DNA of 64,000 nt from Hermatobates lingyangjiaoensis (GCA_026182355.1 JAPFBL010000236.1:492136-556135); one strand, 5' to 3'; shown: positions 10,110 to 22,325, numbered from the stretch's first letter. Program-made: numbers and translations. The notes: a model not told the origin generated them from the sequence alone.

Positions 10110-12230
10110 TATATTAGTATATTAGTAATTACTAATATAATATATTAGTGATTACTAATATATTATGAGTAATATATTAAAATACTTCATCTTATCTCAT
10201 AAGTTATCTTTGTTATCAGAAAAGACACGAAACCGGTTGCATTATGTAGAGAACATAGCATGTAATACGGTGTATTTTTTTAAACCTTATTGGTAATTAA
10301 ACAGTTAACAATAAATGGAGATATTTCATATTTAAGTATAATTTTATAAAGGAAATCATGAAATCGGTCTGAAGAAATAAAAGATATGAAATAAATGAGA
10401 TTTAATGTTTGTTATACTATAATCAAACATAAAATAAACTTTTATTAGATAACAGTTCTTGTGGATGGAGCTTTAAAACTAAAGTTATTTCTTCGGTTAG
10501 TTCATTACATAAGAGTGTAGGTTTACGTGAGTTGTCACTACAACTCGTGCTAGTTGATTAAGTAACAGGTTCGTTGTTTTAAAAGTCTTTGTCTGTTCTC
10601 TCCGCCAAGCATTCATAGGGGGCTAATTCGTTCATCCGAACATCCTGTAGCCTAAATCTATTGCCTCAATACCAGCAAAATATCACTATACCGGTTAACA
10701 CTGTTAACTTCTATTCTAGTGCTGTTTATTTCACTTTATTTTTTCCAATAAATATTTCACTCCCTGCTTAAACATTACAAACCAGCAGATAATACTCGTC
10801 CTTTACTGAGTTGAAAAACAGTTTTCAAAAATTGCACTCTGATTTCTGAAAGGTATTGCTTTGATATTATTGAAGGTTATTTAGAGGATTATCCGAAAGC
10901 TGTTGTTTAGAGGCTTTGGCCAGAAAGCTCGTAATATCATCTAGTATACTATTGAATTTAATAATTGATTCATTAATGAAGTATTTATTCTGTATAATTA
11001 ATCTTCAGAACCCAGATGCTTTGATAAAGGGACATTCACAGACTCAAATCCACATTTATATTCCACATTGAGAAAAAATTTTAAAATAATTTACTTAAAA
11101 CTTGTAATCATTTCAATATACATGCGTTTTAAAAAGTAAATATTTTCTTGCAACCCACCGCATAAGAGAATTAAAATTCTTCAATGTCTCTCCAGAAAAT
11201 TTTACGTATTACTGCTTTTCGTTAATATAGTTTGAAGATAATCGACATAAGGTATGATAACGTTTTAAAAGACTTTAGCCGTCACCTACTCCTCATAGCA
11301 AACTTAGAGGGGGGGGGGGGGGATTTAGAGGTTTAAATTCCATTGTCTGACTTGAAATTTTTAATTAATTTAGTACCTTTTTTTAATATAAGTATCTTAA
11401 ATTTAATCAATATTCAATAAAAATGAATTTCTAGAAAAATGGGTTCTGCTTCTACCACATATTTTTCTTAAAGAACAAGTTACATCAACCTACAATTTAA
11501 AAATTTTGATCAATTTTTAAAGGTCGATAACGTCATAAAGCGGGTGAACAACAAAAACTGTATATCAGTTCTTGAAAACCTTTGCGTTGTCAACCCTGTG
11601 TATATATTCTTATTATTATTGACTTTTAAACAAAACCTGCAGTCACTATAGTTTAGCCCAGAGTTTAACAACTTGCTTCACAATACCGCGGTTCTCTACA
11701 AACCCTAAGCAATGAACCCTAAAAGAGGTCCACGAGTAAAAATAGTAATTCTTGTGTAGCTTTAAATTTATATATATCAACATGTAAAAACGAAAAATAA
11801 TATTAATAAGGAAATGACAATCACAATGTTCAAACATTATCAGTAAACATCAGATACTATGTTTTCATTAGTTTATAACAATTATTTGTGTGGTGTTTCT
11901 ACTGCTATATTTTTCCATATATATTAAAATTTGCATAACATTACATAAACGTGTATGAGAAATTGTTTTGGTTCAAAAAAACAAATTTGTATGTTGATTC
12001 ATATTATGAATAAAATTAAATTGTTTCATTGCTATATTTTCAATTTTTACGAAATTTTACACATGAATATTTAAGTTTCTTAGAGCAAAAGAAATTTACA
12101 GATAATAAAATAGTTCTTACTAAGCACACAAGCGAACAAATGTTGAGACAAATCATGTTCTAATCTAATAGGGTGAAACAATTTGTCAAGCTGGTAAAAT
12201 GTCACGTTAATTTAAGAGTTATGCAGTCGT
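10110..12230. other. AT-rich intronic stretch, no gene
   Basis: Contains small palindromes (10115-10175, ATTAGTAATTACTAATAT-like) and a run of 14 G at 11309-11322, which stands out in this AT-rich DNA. No exon, repeat end or conserved frame recognised. Confidence 0.4.
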
Positions 12231-12389
12231 TTGGTATTTTCTATTTACTCGTGTTGGGGGAAATCTCAGTTTTTTTTAAGAAACACAACAATTGCAGTTG
12301 ATGCAATCTGCAGAAGAATGAAATGTTTGAAACGTGTTGTTTGTATAAAATATACATATATATGTAGACTTTTATATGTAAATAACACG

Positions 12390-12569
12390 AACCAATCAAA
12401 TTTTGCTAACTATTTAAAAAAACACGGTCATGAACCCGACAGTATTGAAAAAGCAATGGAATTCTTTAAAATAGGACAAAACGGTAAAATATTAAATGTA
12501 ATAGAAGAAATGGAAATATATAATCACAGAAACACTGACAACCTAATAAACCAACAAATCAAGCACTAG
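12390..12569 (+). pseudogene. Penelope-like element ORF, C-terminal endonuclease fragment
   Basis: The last 59 codons of an open frame read NQSNFANYLKKHGHEPDSIE and go on to KILNVIEEMEIYNH before a TAG. The spacing of SxFAxxL, GH and an ExEIY block matches, by recall, the end of the GIY-YIG endonuclease domain of Penelope-like retroelements. The reverse transcriptase and most of the GIY-YIG domain are missing. Just upstream (12310-12345) are a GAAACGTG motif and a family G-like GTTGTTTGTATAAA word. It may be a truncated insertion. The assignment rests on pattern recall and needs a profile search. Confidence 0.55.
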
Positions 12570-13805
12570 ACAGACATAATACGAGTATGCAAACCAATAA
12601 AAAACATAAAAAGACGACAGAACGGACAGGACAAAGACGACTTAAATTGTAAAAGACAAAAAAAAATTAGGTAGGAAATTTAGGCATGTATGGAATTAGG
12701 CATTAAATGAACGCTAAGTAAACATCATTGTTTTATTCTGAATTCATTTATTTTAAATTATTTCTTTAATACTTCAATGCAAAGTGATTTCTACACAAAT
12801 AATAATTTGAAATTTTTATTTATATTGAAATGATTTATTCAAAATTCTCATTACAGTTCAATGCTCAACAAATTGATTTTCAACATATTTGAACACCACT
12901 TTTGTCTAGTTATGCCTCTCAAAAAAAAAAAAAAAAAAAAAAAAAGCGATTGGTCGTTCTACTTCTCAAATACTAGAAAAAAAGAGACTCAGAAAAAACC
13001 GATTAAAATTATGAGCGATAAATTGATGAGTTTTATACTTTATAAAGTTTAGCTAACTTAACACAGCATTCATTGACTGTTAGGTGGCACGAAGTTTGCC
13101 AGAACAGCTAGAATACTATAATTCTGAGTTAGGAATACATTCAGTTGTGTGATTTCCGAGATGTCAAATGAAATAGGAATCCTCCTCTTAAAAGAAATCA
13201 CTTTATTAAAATCTATCAGAAACAGGGAAATTTCTGTCTCAAAAAAAAAAACTTATATCTCACTGAATCTACAGAATTATCTTGGACTCAGAGGGTAACT
13301 TGAGTTCTCAGGTTTTCCATTTCATCATGGGAGTCTACAGATACCAAGCAGGTAGTTTATCTATACTATTTTATTGAATTTCATCCAAAGTATGAGAATA
13401 GAAAGCAGTATATCAATTCCAACACAATAGTAGAAGAGTAGACTAGAACAATATAACTCTAATGGTCCATATCGATCATCACAAGTTATCACTTCAGTCA
13501 ATTTGTGATTCTCTGATTAGCCCCGTTTTAGAGATAGGGGTAAACTACCCTGTCAGTATTAAAGAAGTGTTCGCCACTGGATTATGTTCTTATTAATTAT
13601 ATTATCAAATATTCTTGGAAAAACCAAAGTCATTTCAAATTAAATTGAATCAATATAGTCTCATTCCAGAAATCAATTTCAGTATGTGCTTGTAATAAAA
13701 CTATTAAAATTAAAATCGACATATAAAAAAATAAAACATAAATACATTCCTACATTGTGAACATTGAAATATTCCCAAACATTTCTAATTGTATAATTAA
13801 CTATT
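12570..13805. other. AT-rich intronic stretch with poly-A run
   Basis: Holds a poly-A run at 12921-12944. The rest is AT-rich with no recognisable exon or repeat end. Confidence 0.4.
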
Positions 13806-13807
13806 AG

Positions 13808-14305
13808 TAACCTGCTACATCCTTCGGCACGGATGTAGCAGGTTACTACTCAATAGGGGCGCCTGGTACCCTTGAGGCTCCGTTCGTAATACAGTAAACC
13901 CTGTATCATCTATCCTTCGGCACGGATGTAGCAGGTTACTACTCAATAGGGGCGCCTGGTACACTTGAGGCTCCGTTCGTAATACAGTAAACCCTGTATC
14001 ATCTATCCTTCGGCACGGATGTAGCAGGTTACTACTCAATAGGGGCGCCTGGTACCCTTGAGGCTCCGTTCGTAATACAGTAAATCCTGTATCATCTATC
14101 CTTCGGCACATATGTAGCAGGTTTCTACTCAATAGGAGCGCCTGGTACCCTTGAGGCTCCGTTCGTAGTACAGTAAACCCTGTATCATCTATCCTTCGGC
14201 ACAGATGTAGCAGGTTACTACTCAATAGGGGCGCCTGGTACCCTTGAGGCTCCGTTCGTAGTAGAGTAAACCCTGTATCATCTATCCTTCGGCACGGATA
14301 TAGCA
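13808..14305. repeat. 93-bp minisatellite, five full units and a partial
   Basis: Units begin with CGGCACGGATGTAGCAGG at 13825, 13918, 14011, 14104 and 14197 and a partial at 14290: exactly 93 bases apart each time. Units differ at a few positions only. As 93 is divisible by three, one minus-strand frame stays open for 163 codons with a 31-residue period. The left edge is a hairpin (GTAACCTGCTACAT at 13808 against ATGTAGCAGGTTAC). The unit is markedly more GC-rich than its surroundings. Confidence 0.95.
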
Positions 14306-14815
14306 TGGAATTTGATGAAATTCTGATCTCACCAACAACAAATTTTTCTGCTTATTAAAGAAATGAAAGTGTGATGAACAGGTATGAGATGAATTAGGGG
14401 AGTTGGGCTACATTCTTATTTCAGAGTATGTACTTTATGAGTGGAAGCACGCATTGGCTATAATATGCATATGATTACCTTCTAGACAGGGGTGTCTTTG
14501 GTATAGAAGATTGGTATGATATTCAGCAGTAATTGTTTGACCACGGGTAAGAAATATATTAAAAAACTCATTTTAAATCCCAAAAAACTGATACCATGAC
14601 CTTTCCAGCTAATACATTTGTTCTAAAGAACCATAACGTTTCCACTACTTTCAATGTCTTTTTTTACTCAGAAATGTAGAATAAGCCCATGTATAATCCG
14701 TAGACACTAACTGTATAATTGCTAATGCTTCACACACTTGCATTGTAAATAATTTTTATAGACTATAAAGGAAAACGGTCCAAACAAACTCTATATATTT
14801 ACAGACTGAAAACAC
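14306..14815. other. unassigned intronic stretch
   Basis: No repeat boundary, exon or open frame recognised between the minisatellite and the fragment at 14820. Confidence 0.35.
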
Positions 14816-14819
14816 TCAA

Positions 14820-14885
14820 AAGAGTTTCAAAAAAACTTTCGACGGTATTTCACCATCCGTCATCAGTAGGAAAAAAATCCGCTTT
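14820..14885 (-). repeat. repeat fragment with CTGATGA...GAAAG motif
   Basis: On the minus strand CTGATGACGG, a loop of GUGAAAUA type, CCGTC and GAAAG form a five-pair stem. This matches the arrangement in the foldback families, followed by a pyrimidine-rich stretch. No partner arm is seen nearby. Confidence 0.5.
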
Positions 14886-15968
14886 CAAGTTAAACAAACA
14901 CTAATGTTACTCAGCCATTGCAGTTTGAATTTACACGTTTTCAGATCCTCTGATTATACATGGTCGTTTTTTTATGTTTTTAAAATTATGTTTAGACATG
15001 AGTGACTAGGTTGATATATTAATATTGTTGCTTTATAAATACTAAGCGATTTTAAGGTTTACACTTACAAATAAAAACAAATATAATTTTTTACGTTTTT
15101 CTAGTCAATCTGGAAATGTTCGACTTTTTTCAAGTAATTTAAATCAAATAGAAGACTTCAAGAATAAATTTGAAGATTATTGTTTAAAATTTACAACTGA
15201 GAAAGCAATAGAGAAGAAAATCAGTTTTATGGTTGTTAACATTAACATGAAAGAAAAAAAACTGAAACATCACTACACAAAAATAACTTAATAGCTTAAT
15301 ATAAATACCGAATATTCTCTACGTTGCAAAAATGCCATGATCAAAGTTTGATGCAGAGGACCTATGAAGTAGCCTCCAACTGAGAGATTTCTACGCTAGT
15401 ATGAAAAAATGAAAAAAACAAGCAGTTTTTAATTCACTTACTTTAATGACTTATTTGACATGATTTTAAAAGAATACCTGCAGTCAGTATAAAAGACACA
15501 AAGAATTAAGAACACTCCTGGGATGATATAACAAATTATGCCACAAAAACTTGGAATCAGAGCAACACAAATAAGATGAAACAGTTCTGAAAAGTATAAT
15601 TAAAAGCAATCTTGAATGGGCATGGATATGACTTTACTTTTAAAGACTTACTTACCATGCACCTCCTAGTATCAAAAAGCATATGAAACCAACATATGCA
15701 TAACGATAGGCTAACAGGAAACACAATTGACAGCTAATCAAACATAATTAAAAGAGAAAGAGATCACCATGGTATAAGAATTACAGAAGCCTTCAATTTA
15801 AAAAAAAAAAAAAAGAAAAAGAAGCCAATTATATATATCCAATTAGAGAACAAAATTTAAAATTATTTACAGGGAAGACGTTCTCAGTTAATCCCTAAAC
15901 CACTTAACCCACCTACCTACCTGCATTATGAACAAATATCTTCATCTTTTATCCTGTTACATATATAT

Positions 15969-16302
15969 TGTTAAAAGTAGCAGCAGCTTTTGTTCTCACG
16001 ATTTTTGCGCTAGTAGTCTCGGTCATGCGGGTGATTTTAGATCTTGAGGTTGGAGTTACCACATTAATTGTCCAAGGAGCATCAGTTCATGCGAGCTTTC
16101 GACCATGATGACCAACGCAACTATCGTTGAAAGGTCGTATTAATTGATGTAACTTGGACAATTAATGTGGAAACACCAACCACAAGATCAGAAAATCACC
16201 TGCATGACCGAGGCTACCAGCGCAAAAATCGTGAGAACAAAAGCTGCTGCTACTTTTAACAATATTTGCTTCCAAGAAGACAAGCTGCCGATTTACACCA
16301 AT
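15969..16302. repeat. foldback repeat, family E
   Basis: GTTAAAAGTAGCAGCAGCTT on the left is answered by AAGCTGCTGCTACTTTTAAC on the right; arms are about 115 bases (to about 16075 and from about 16150). The right arm and its continuation encode SAKIVRTKAAATFNNICFQE then DKLPIYTNIY, matching the frame of the copies at 3732 and 54178. It runs directly into an (AT)n tract. The loop holds TGATGACC, an AACG/CGTT stem and GAAAGGTCG. Confidence 0.82.
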
Positions 16303-16309
16303 ATATATA

Positions 16310-16343
<34 letters not shown>

Positions 16344-16344
16344 T
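16303..16344. repeat. (AT)n microsatellite
   Basis: AT/TA run of about 42 bases between the family E foldback and the giant palindrome. Confidence 0.9.
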
Positions 16345-16379
16345 CACTGATAAAACGAAATACGATCCAAACTGGACAC

Positions 16380-17940
16380 AATACGAGTTCGAGATTAACA
16401 AAGAGCAACACACAAAGTAGGGAAACACACTTACAGACTCAAATTTTCGGGTAATCCGTCTTCAGGAGAAAAGAGAATGGGAGACCAAGCACGTTGTAGG
16501 CGCAACGGCAAGTAACCAACCCGGCAACCGCCAGTGCTGTCAACCGTACCCGGTCTTAAAGTATAAAATTAGGAGAAGATATAAACAGAAGCTCAGATAA
16601 GCAGTACTGGTTGGGTAAAACTATAAGTAGGTGAAAAATTATAAACAATATAAGATAAAAACAAACTATAAGAAACAAAAATAATGATAGAGAAAAGAAG
16701 AAAAAATAAATAAATAAATAAAAATAAATACAATACAAAAAACTTGCATTGGTTGTTTTAGTAAATAAAAGATAGAGACTGAATAAAAGGGTAAGTATGG
16801 GAAACTAGTTAGGAATAAGAATTTAGAAAAATAAAATAGGATAAAACAAACTAGTAGTAAGTGAAGAAGACAAAATAGATATACACAAAATATACGAAAG
16901 AGGAAAAAAGAAATAAGTACTAGAGAATAAAGAATACTGGAAAAAAAGTACCAAAAAAAAAAAAAAAAAAAAAAAATGTACAAAAAATTATCTTTTAAGG
17001 TTAAGTCCAGGTGCACTGCGCGCCCCGAGCAACCAGATGTGAGCCTCCTCAGAGGCTCTAAAGGTCACGGTATTATCACCAGGGGGAATCTGACGCAGAA
17101 TCTGCACACTGAAGCAGTCGTTAAAAGACAGACCGTGGGATTTGGCGTGTATGGCGACAGGTAGTACCTGTCGCCATACACGCCAAATCCCACGGTCTGT
17201 CTTTTAACGACTGCTTCAGTGTGCAGATTCTGCGTCAGATTCCCCCTGGTGATAATACCGTGACCCTTAGAGCCTCTGAGGAGGCTCACATCTGGTTGCT
17301 CGGGGCGCGCAGTGCAGCTGGACTTAACCTTAAAAGATAATTTTTTGTACATTTTTTTTTTTTTTTTTTTTTGGTACTTTTTTTCCAGTATTCTTTATTC
17401 TCTAGTACTTATTTCTTTTTTCCTCTTTCGTATATTTTGTGTATATCTATTTTGTCTTCTTCACTTACTACTAGTTTGTTTTATCCTATTTTATTTTTCT
17501 AAATTCTTATTCCTAACTAGTTTCCCATACTTACCCTTTTATTCAGTCTCTATCTTTTATTTACTAAAACAACCAATGCAAGTTTTTTGTATTGTATTTA
17601 TTTTTATTTATTTATTTATTTTTTCTTCTTTTCTCTATCATTATTTTTGTTTCTTATAGTTTGTTTTTATCTTATATTGTTTATAATTTTTCACCTACTT
17701 ATAGTTTTACCCAACCAGTACTGCTTATCTGAGCTTCTGTTTATATCTTCTCCTAATTTTATACTTTAAGACCGGGTACGGTTGACAGCACTGGCGGTTG
17801 CCGGGTTGGTTACTTGCCGTTGCGCCTACAACGTGCTTGGTCTCCCATTCTCTTTTCTCCTGAAGACGGATTACCCGAAAATTTGAGTCTGTAAGTGTGT
17901 TTCCCTACTTTGTGTGTTGCTCTTTGTTAATCTCGAACTC

Positions 17941-17945
<5 letters not shown>
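16380..17945. repeat. 1.57-kb near-perfect palindrome (family B ends)
   Basis: The sequence is symmetric about base 17164: ATGGCGACAGGTA is answered by TACCTGTCGCCAT, and the match continues outward for about 780 bases to ACGAGTTCGAGATTAAC at the left and its complement at the right. The left arm has a poly-A run (16953-16975) where the right has poly-T (17352-17371). I noticed only scattered base differences plus a few bases of length change. Outer parts are family B (CTGAAGACGG... then ACCCGAAAATTTGAGTC). The inner 180 bases per arm (16990-17163) are GC-rich and encode nothing I recognise. Possibly a large foldback element, or a repeat inverted by rearrangement. Confidence 0.93.

Positions 17946-17988
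<43 letters not shown>
17942..17988. repeat. (AT)n microsatellite
   Basis: AT/TA run at the right edge of the giant palindrome. Confidence 0.9.
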
Positions 17989-18112
17989 ATTTCACATAAA
18001 CACGTGAAATAACAATCAGTGTTTAATTGGGTTTTTGACTCTGGCGAAGAGCGCTTGCTACGGTTGAAAGATCTTAGTCTTGTTTTCCCATTTCTTATTG
18101 TGGTTTGATCAT
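17989..18112 (+). repeat. family A repeat (single arm)
   Basis: AGATTTCACATAAACACGTG then, after a short unrelated join, GTTTTTGACTCTGGCGAAGA and the rest of the family A arm to TGGTTTGATCA. It lies between two (AT)n tracts. Confidence 0.75.
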
Positions 18113-18116
18113 ATAT

Positions 18117-18401
18117 ATATACAAAACGAAAGTTTATCGGGACTCGGTCAGTTCTTCAGCTTCAAATTAAACTCTCATTACCAACGTTTCGGTCTTTATT
18201 TAAAACCTTTTTCATAGGTAGAAGTATAAAAAAGGTTTTAAATAGAACAGAAAATTTTTCTGTTTCAAAATTTATACTTCTGCCCATGAAAAAGGTTTTA
18301 AATAAAGACTGAAACGTTGGCAATGAGAGTTTAATTTGAACCTGAAGAACTGACCGAGTCCCGATAAACTTTAGTTTTGATTCTATTCCACGGTTGACAC
18401 T

Positions 18402-18437
<36 letters not shown>
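18117..18437. repeat. foldback repeat, family F1, well preserved, with (AT)n end
   Basis: GTTTATCGGGACTCGGTCAG on the left is answered by CTGACCGAGTCCCGATAAAC on the right. The arms run to an inner pair of GTATAAAAAAGG / ATTTATACTTCTGCC type near 18230-18290. The right arm reads ATGAAAAAGGTTTTAAATAA then GACTGAAACGTTGGCAATGA. The element is about 297 bp plus the terminal (AT)n run. Confidence 0.88.
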
Positions 18438-18438
<1 letters not shown>

Positions 18439-19396
18439 TTTCTACTTGCATATAACATTATTAATAGGTGGGTTATTTTCAAAAGCTTTACCTAATAGTC
18501 ACTGCGAATATGTTTATATGTGACATTTTTTTTGTTTGTCTGACCAGTTCTTCATGTTGGTTTTTTGTGAATTAAAGGATTACATAATTTTAAATGAAAT
18601 AATATCAAAGTGTTTTGGAGTACCAATTTTTAGTAATAGAAATTTTTTGAGGAATAATATTGTTACAAAATATAATTGGTTGGAAATTTATTGTGTTGTT
18701 GTATAATTGGAATAGAAGGATTCTAATTTTGAGGCAATGGCCACCAAACAGGGTGTTTATGTGAGGAATATCAGAAAGACGTGATCTTAAGATCACGCAA
18801 CTTCTCAGCACTATTCGAGCCAAGCAGTGAGCGACTTATCGTGATCACGATTGGGCCTCTTTCAAAAGCTATAGATCACAATGAAGAAGACTGTGATTTA
18901 AAGACTCAATGGAAGATACATCGTCAAGAAGAAACAAAGGATTTCCACTCATCCTGTTGACCAATGTCCACTACGTCTTATTCACCATTGTCCCTAAATC
19001 AATCTCTTAATCTCTTCAGACACAACTCACTACAATGATTCACTTCAATATTTCTTCACACCCGCATATCTTTAACTAGGATATTAAATCATAATCAAAT
19101 AATTTCACGTTTCGTACTGAGGTAAATAGATAAAACAAAGTCATCAGACATAAAAAGAAGATTTGTTTATTCTACGCGTTTCAAGCCTTCGTGTTCATTG
19201 CAAGGTAAACTTCCAAAATTTAGGAGTAGACGACCGACCAGAGTCCCGTCTTCAACTCTAAAAAGCTTCTTTTTCGTAGAGACTTTAATTTATCTATTCA
19301 CCCCAGGGTGAGTAAATAGTACACAATTACGGATTGTAAAACTAATGAATTTCATGTTTACTTTCAATCTGCTTATTTCAAATAAAACTTATATCT

Positions 19397-19726
19397 GAAG
19401 GGGCCAGGCTAGCTCAGTGGTTACGTGCTCACCTCTGAACTAATAGGACCGGGGTTCGATCCTCTCCTGGCCCTCGATTTATTCACGCGGGAGGTGAATA
19501 AATCTGAGCGCGTCGTCCCTCGGAGAAGGACTTAAACCGTCGGTCCCGAGCCTGTACGATGTCAGGTACTCGTTAAAGATTCTTGCTCTAAATACATTTT
19601 AGTTAGGCAAAATTTAGGACTCCCGCTGTAGAATCAATCTTCATTGTGTGGTATCACAAAGGGCCAATGCTCGGCCTACGTGTGTTACCTTGTGGAACTG
19701 CCACTGCAACTTAACCTAACCTAACC
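19397..19726 (+). mobile_element. tRNA-derived SINE, copy 1 (full length, CCTAA tail)
   Basis: The head folds like a tRNA: GGCCAGG at the 5' side pairs with CCTGGCC, box A is TAGCTCAGTGGTTA and box B GGTTCGATCC. The body contains TTTATTCACGCGGGAGGTGA and the word TTAAACCGTCGGTCCCGAGC. The 3' end is TTAACCTAACCTAACC, three units of CCTAA. TATATCT occurs at 19390-19396 and again at 19727-19733, a 7-bp target duplication. Non-autonomous; it would rely on a LINE for reverse transcription. Confidence 0.9.
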
Positions 19727-19926
19727 TATATCTTAATGAATCAGGGTTTCATCTTGAATGCTACCTAATCAAGATAATTGTTGTAATATAAATACGATAC
19801 ATGAGTCTCTGTACCATGTGTATGAATAAAACTGCTTTTCTAACAAAATTAAATTCATCAACGCTGACAATCCCATTATTTAGTTTTCTATTTTTTAATG
19901 TAAATATATGACATGTATATATATAT

Positions 19927-20101
19927 ATAAACACGTGAAACAACAATCAATGTTGAAACCATAATAAGTAACGGGGAAAATGGCTATGAACTTTCAACCG
20001 TAACAAGCAGTCTTCGTCAGAGTCAAAAACCTAACTGAGTTGAAAAACCCAACGCTTGAAAGACTTAGTTTTTTTTTTTCATTTCTTATTGTGGTTTGAA
20101 C

Positions 20102-20134
<33 letters not shown>
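19927..20134. repeat. family A imperfect hairpin plus (AT)n
   Basis: AAACACGTGAAACAACAATC leads into the inverted arm (CAACCGTAACAAGCAGTCTT then CGTCAGAGTC). A reduced direct arm follows to TTCTTATTGTGGTTTGA at 20097. The (AT)n run 20103-20134 abuts it. Confidence 0.75.
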
Positions 20135-20136
<2 letters not shown>

Positions 20137-20403
20137 AAACTTGAAATGGTCCAACAGGACTACTAGTTAACACATGAAAGAGAAAAAACAAATAAAGACA
20201 CACACAAAAGACTCACAACGATATTTCTACAGTCGTCGTCATCGGGTAGAAGTAGTCCCTTTGAGTAGCTGAAGCTAATTGCTAACAGTTAGCTTCAGCT
20301 ACTCAAAGGGACTACTTCTACCCGATGATGACGACTGTCGAAATATCGTTGTGAGTCTTTTGTGTGTGTCTTTATTTGTTTTTTCTCTTTCATGTGTTAA
20401 CTA
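20135..20403. repeat. foldback repeat, family C
   Basis: Palindrome centred near 20281: TAGCTGAAGCTAA is answered by TTAGCTTCAGCTA, and the arms extend to GTTAACACATGAAAGAGAAA and its complement. The right arm reads GATGATGACGACTGTC then GAAATATCGTTGTGAGTC. It starts and ends at (AT)n runs. Confidence 0.88.
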
Positions 20404-20419
20404 TATATATATATATATA

Positions 20420-20585
20420 AACCACACTGATATAAAGAACACACAGAAAAGAAACGTTGAGTCATGGTCTGCCTGTTGAGCGACTCGTTTCTATGCTCCT
20501 GATAACGAGGCCTTCGAAATATAGTTGTGAGTTTGTTTCTTTTCTGTGTGTTCTTTATGTCAATGCAGTTTATTTAGTTCGTGGA
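20420..20585. repeat. foldback repeat, family D
   Basis: ACTGATATAAAGAACACACA with AGAAAAGAAAC on the left is answered by GTTTCTTTTCTGTGTGTTCT with TTATGTCAATGCAGT on the right. The middle contains CTCCTGATAACGAGGCCTTC then GAAATATAG. Confidence 0.7.
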
Positions 20586-20589
20586 ATCG

Positions 20590-22325
20590 TTTCATTTAAT
20601 TGGATATTTATATATATAATATGTTTGTGATCTGTGTGCGAGTGTGCTCTTGCATACTCAGCAACAAATCTCCCTCTCTCATCTCTTTTGGTGATGGATG
20701 AGCTATAAATTGGAGACTCTATGTATGTGCATCCGTTTATTGTTTGCCCTGAATTTACTTCATGATAATCATTAACTCTGATATATTTTTTTTTATCTCT
20801 TGCAGGTATCGTATGGATACTTCTTCCACATGCTAATTTAGTAGCACTGTCTATAATTCGAGCGCTCTCGGAGTCATGTATTGTATGTTAGTTTACCAAG
20901 CACCAGCTTAAGCCATCACATGAATAAACCTAGATCCTCTTTAGGTCGCTAATGAGGATGATCGTAAGCCTGCCATCGTTTTTTTACGCCAACTCTCACA
21001 GTCTCAACTTTGATGAATGTCATAAAGTACAATTACTAAGAAAGATATCTCATCACGATAGATATGCCAAATTAAGATGTTCAAAAATAAGATCAATTTT
21101 ATTAGCTTATCCTAAATTTTGCTCCTAAGATAACTTGGCTCTCATCCCAGTATTAACTTGAACTATTCAATAAGTTATCTCAATTATCTTATTTCTGCTC
21201 ATTTTCTTCTTCTTTGGTTTTTGTTATTCTTTTTTGTTTCCATTAAGAATAACTTGGGTCGTCCTATATTCTGTAAAAGTCTCCAGTTGTTATAGTTTTC
21301 TCACGATACCAGTTCCTCTCCTTAATACAATCATTAATTGGGTCGAAATATTGATACTGAGAAATAGTTTATTATTTTTATTGAAGCTTTTTTTATGTTT
21401 TTAATAAATATATATAAAATTGTCACAATTACAACAACTGTTAATACATTATTGGTAGTATTTAATGAATGTATTAACTGGTAGGAAGCAAAAGAGTTAG
21501 TATTTATGTCTATTGAAAGAAAATAAAAATTGTTGTAAACGGACTTATAAAGGGCTCTTGAAAGTATTCTGTCAACAATTTTTATTTTGTAAATATTTTG
21601 AATAAAGACAATAAAAACTCGGGCACATTTGATTTTAAAAAGGACTGTGTTTTCTGTAGTCCACTGGTTTAACTAGGTGAGAAGTCAGAAGTGATAGGAG
21701 TAATGCTACAAACAGTTTTATTCTGTTTTTTTGCGTAGTTTCTAGCTTAATTAGGTCTGGTCAGACGTAACAAATGATCACTGAAGCCCGGGGGAAGCTT
21801 GAGAGAGCCAGCTAAGTTGTTAGATAATTGATTTTCTATTATAAGCTGATATCAAAGTCGTGACCTCTGAAACTTTAATGCATCTTATACTTCATATTCA
21901 ATGAAACATAAACCTTTACAAACTAGATGAGAATTTATTTTAATTAGATTACAAGATTAAATCCTTCTCCATGGTCTTGAAGCACTGAGATCCATCCTGT
22001 CTCCAGGGACACCGGATGACCCAACGGATATGAGATCAGCTATCATTCCCTAACTAATTATGTAGTATGTGCATTTCCCTGGATTTTAGTTCGTTTCGAT
22101 TGATATTGTGATTAGTGAACAAAATAAAAGAAAATCCCATCGCTTTCAATCATTCTTCCATATCTTCAAGGACTTAAAATAACTAACTTGATTCCATAAG
22201 AAATACTTCGAAAAAACTTTAATTAAGAGTCGATTGCCCTCCACAAAGACCTTAGAGCTTTCATTTTATAGAGTCTTTCAAAACAACGAATACAGTATAC
22301 TGTGATTTTTTTTCAGATTATATAT
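20590..22325. other. unassigned intronic stretch
   Basis: No exon or repeat boundary recognised. TCTCTTGCAG at about 20804 is a good-looking acceptor, but nothing following it forms a supportable exon. Confidence 0.35.

Noticed and set aside
13815..14306. 163-codon repeat protein
   Set aside because: Open only because the minisatellite unit is 93 bases; no start context, signal or known repeat fold.
16666..17659. Phe/Leu-rich frames of about 115 codons in both arms of the giant palindrome
   Set aside because: They read through poly-T and T-rich sequence and are mirrored in the other arm; membrane-like look is due to composition.
19397..19470. A tRNA gene
   Set aside because: The tRNA-like head is followed by a SINE body with a tail and target duplication, and the T stem is imperfect; it is the SINE promoter.
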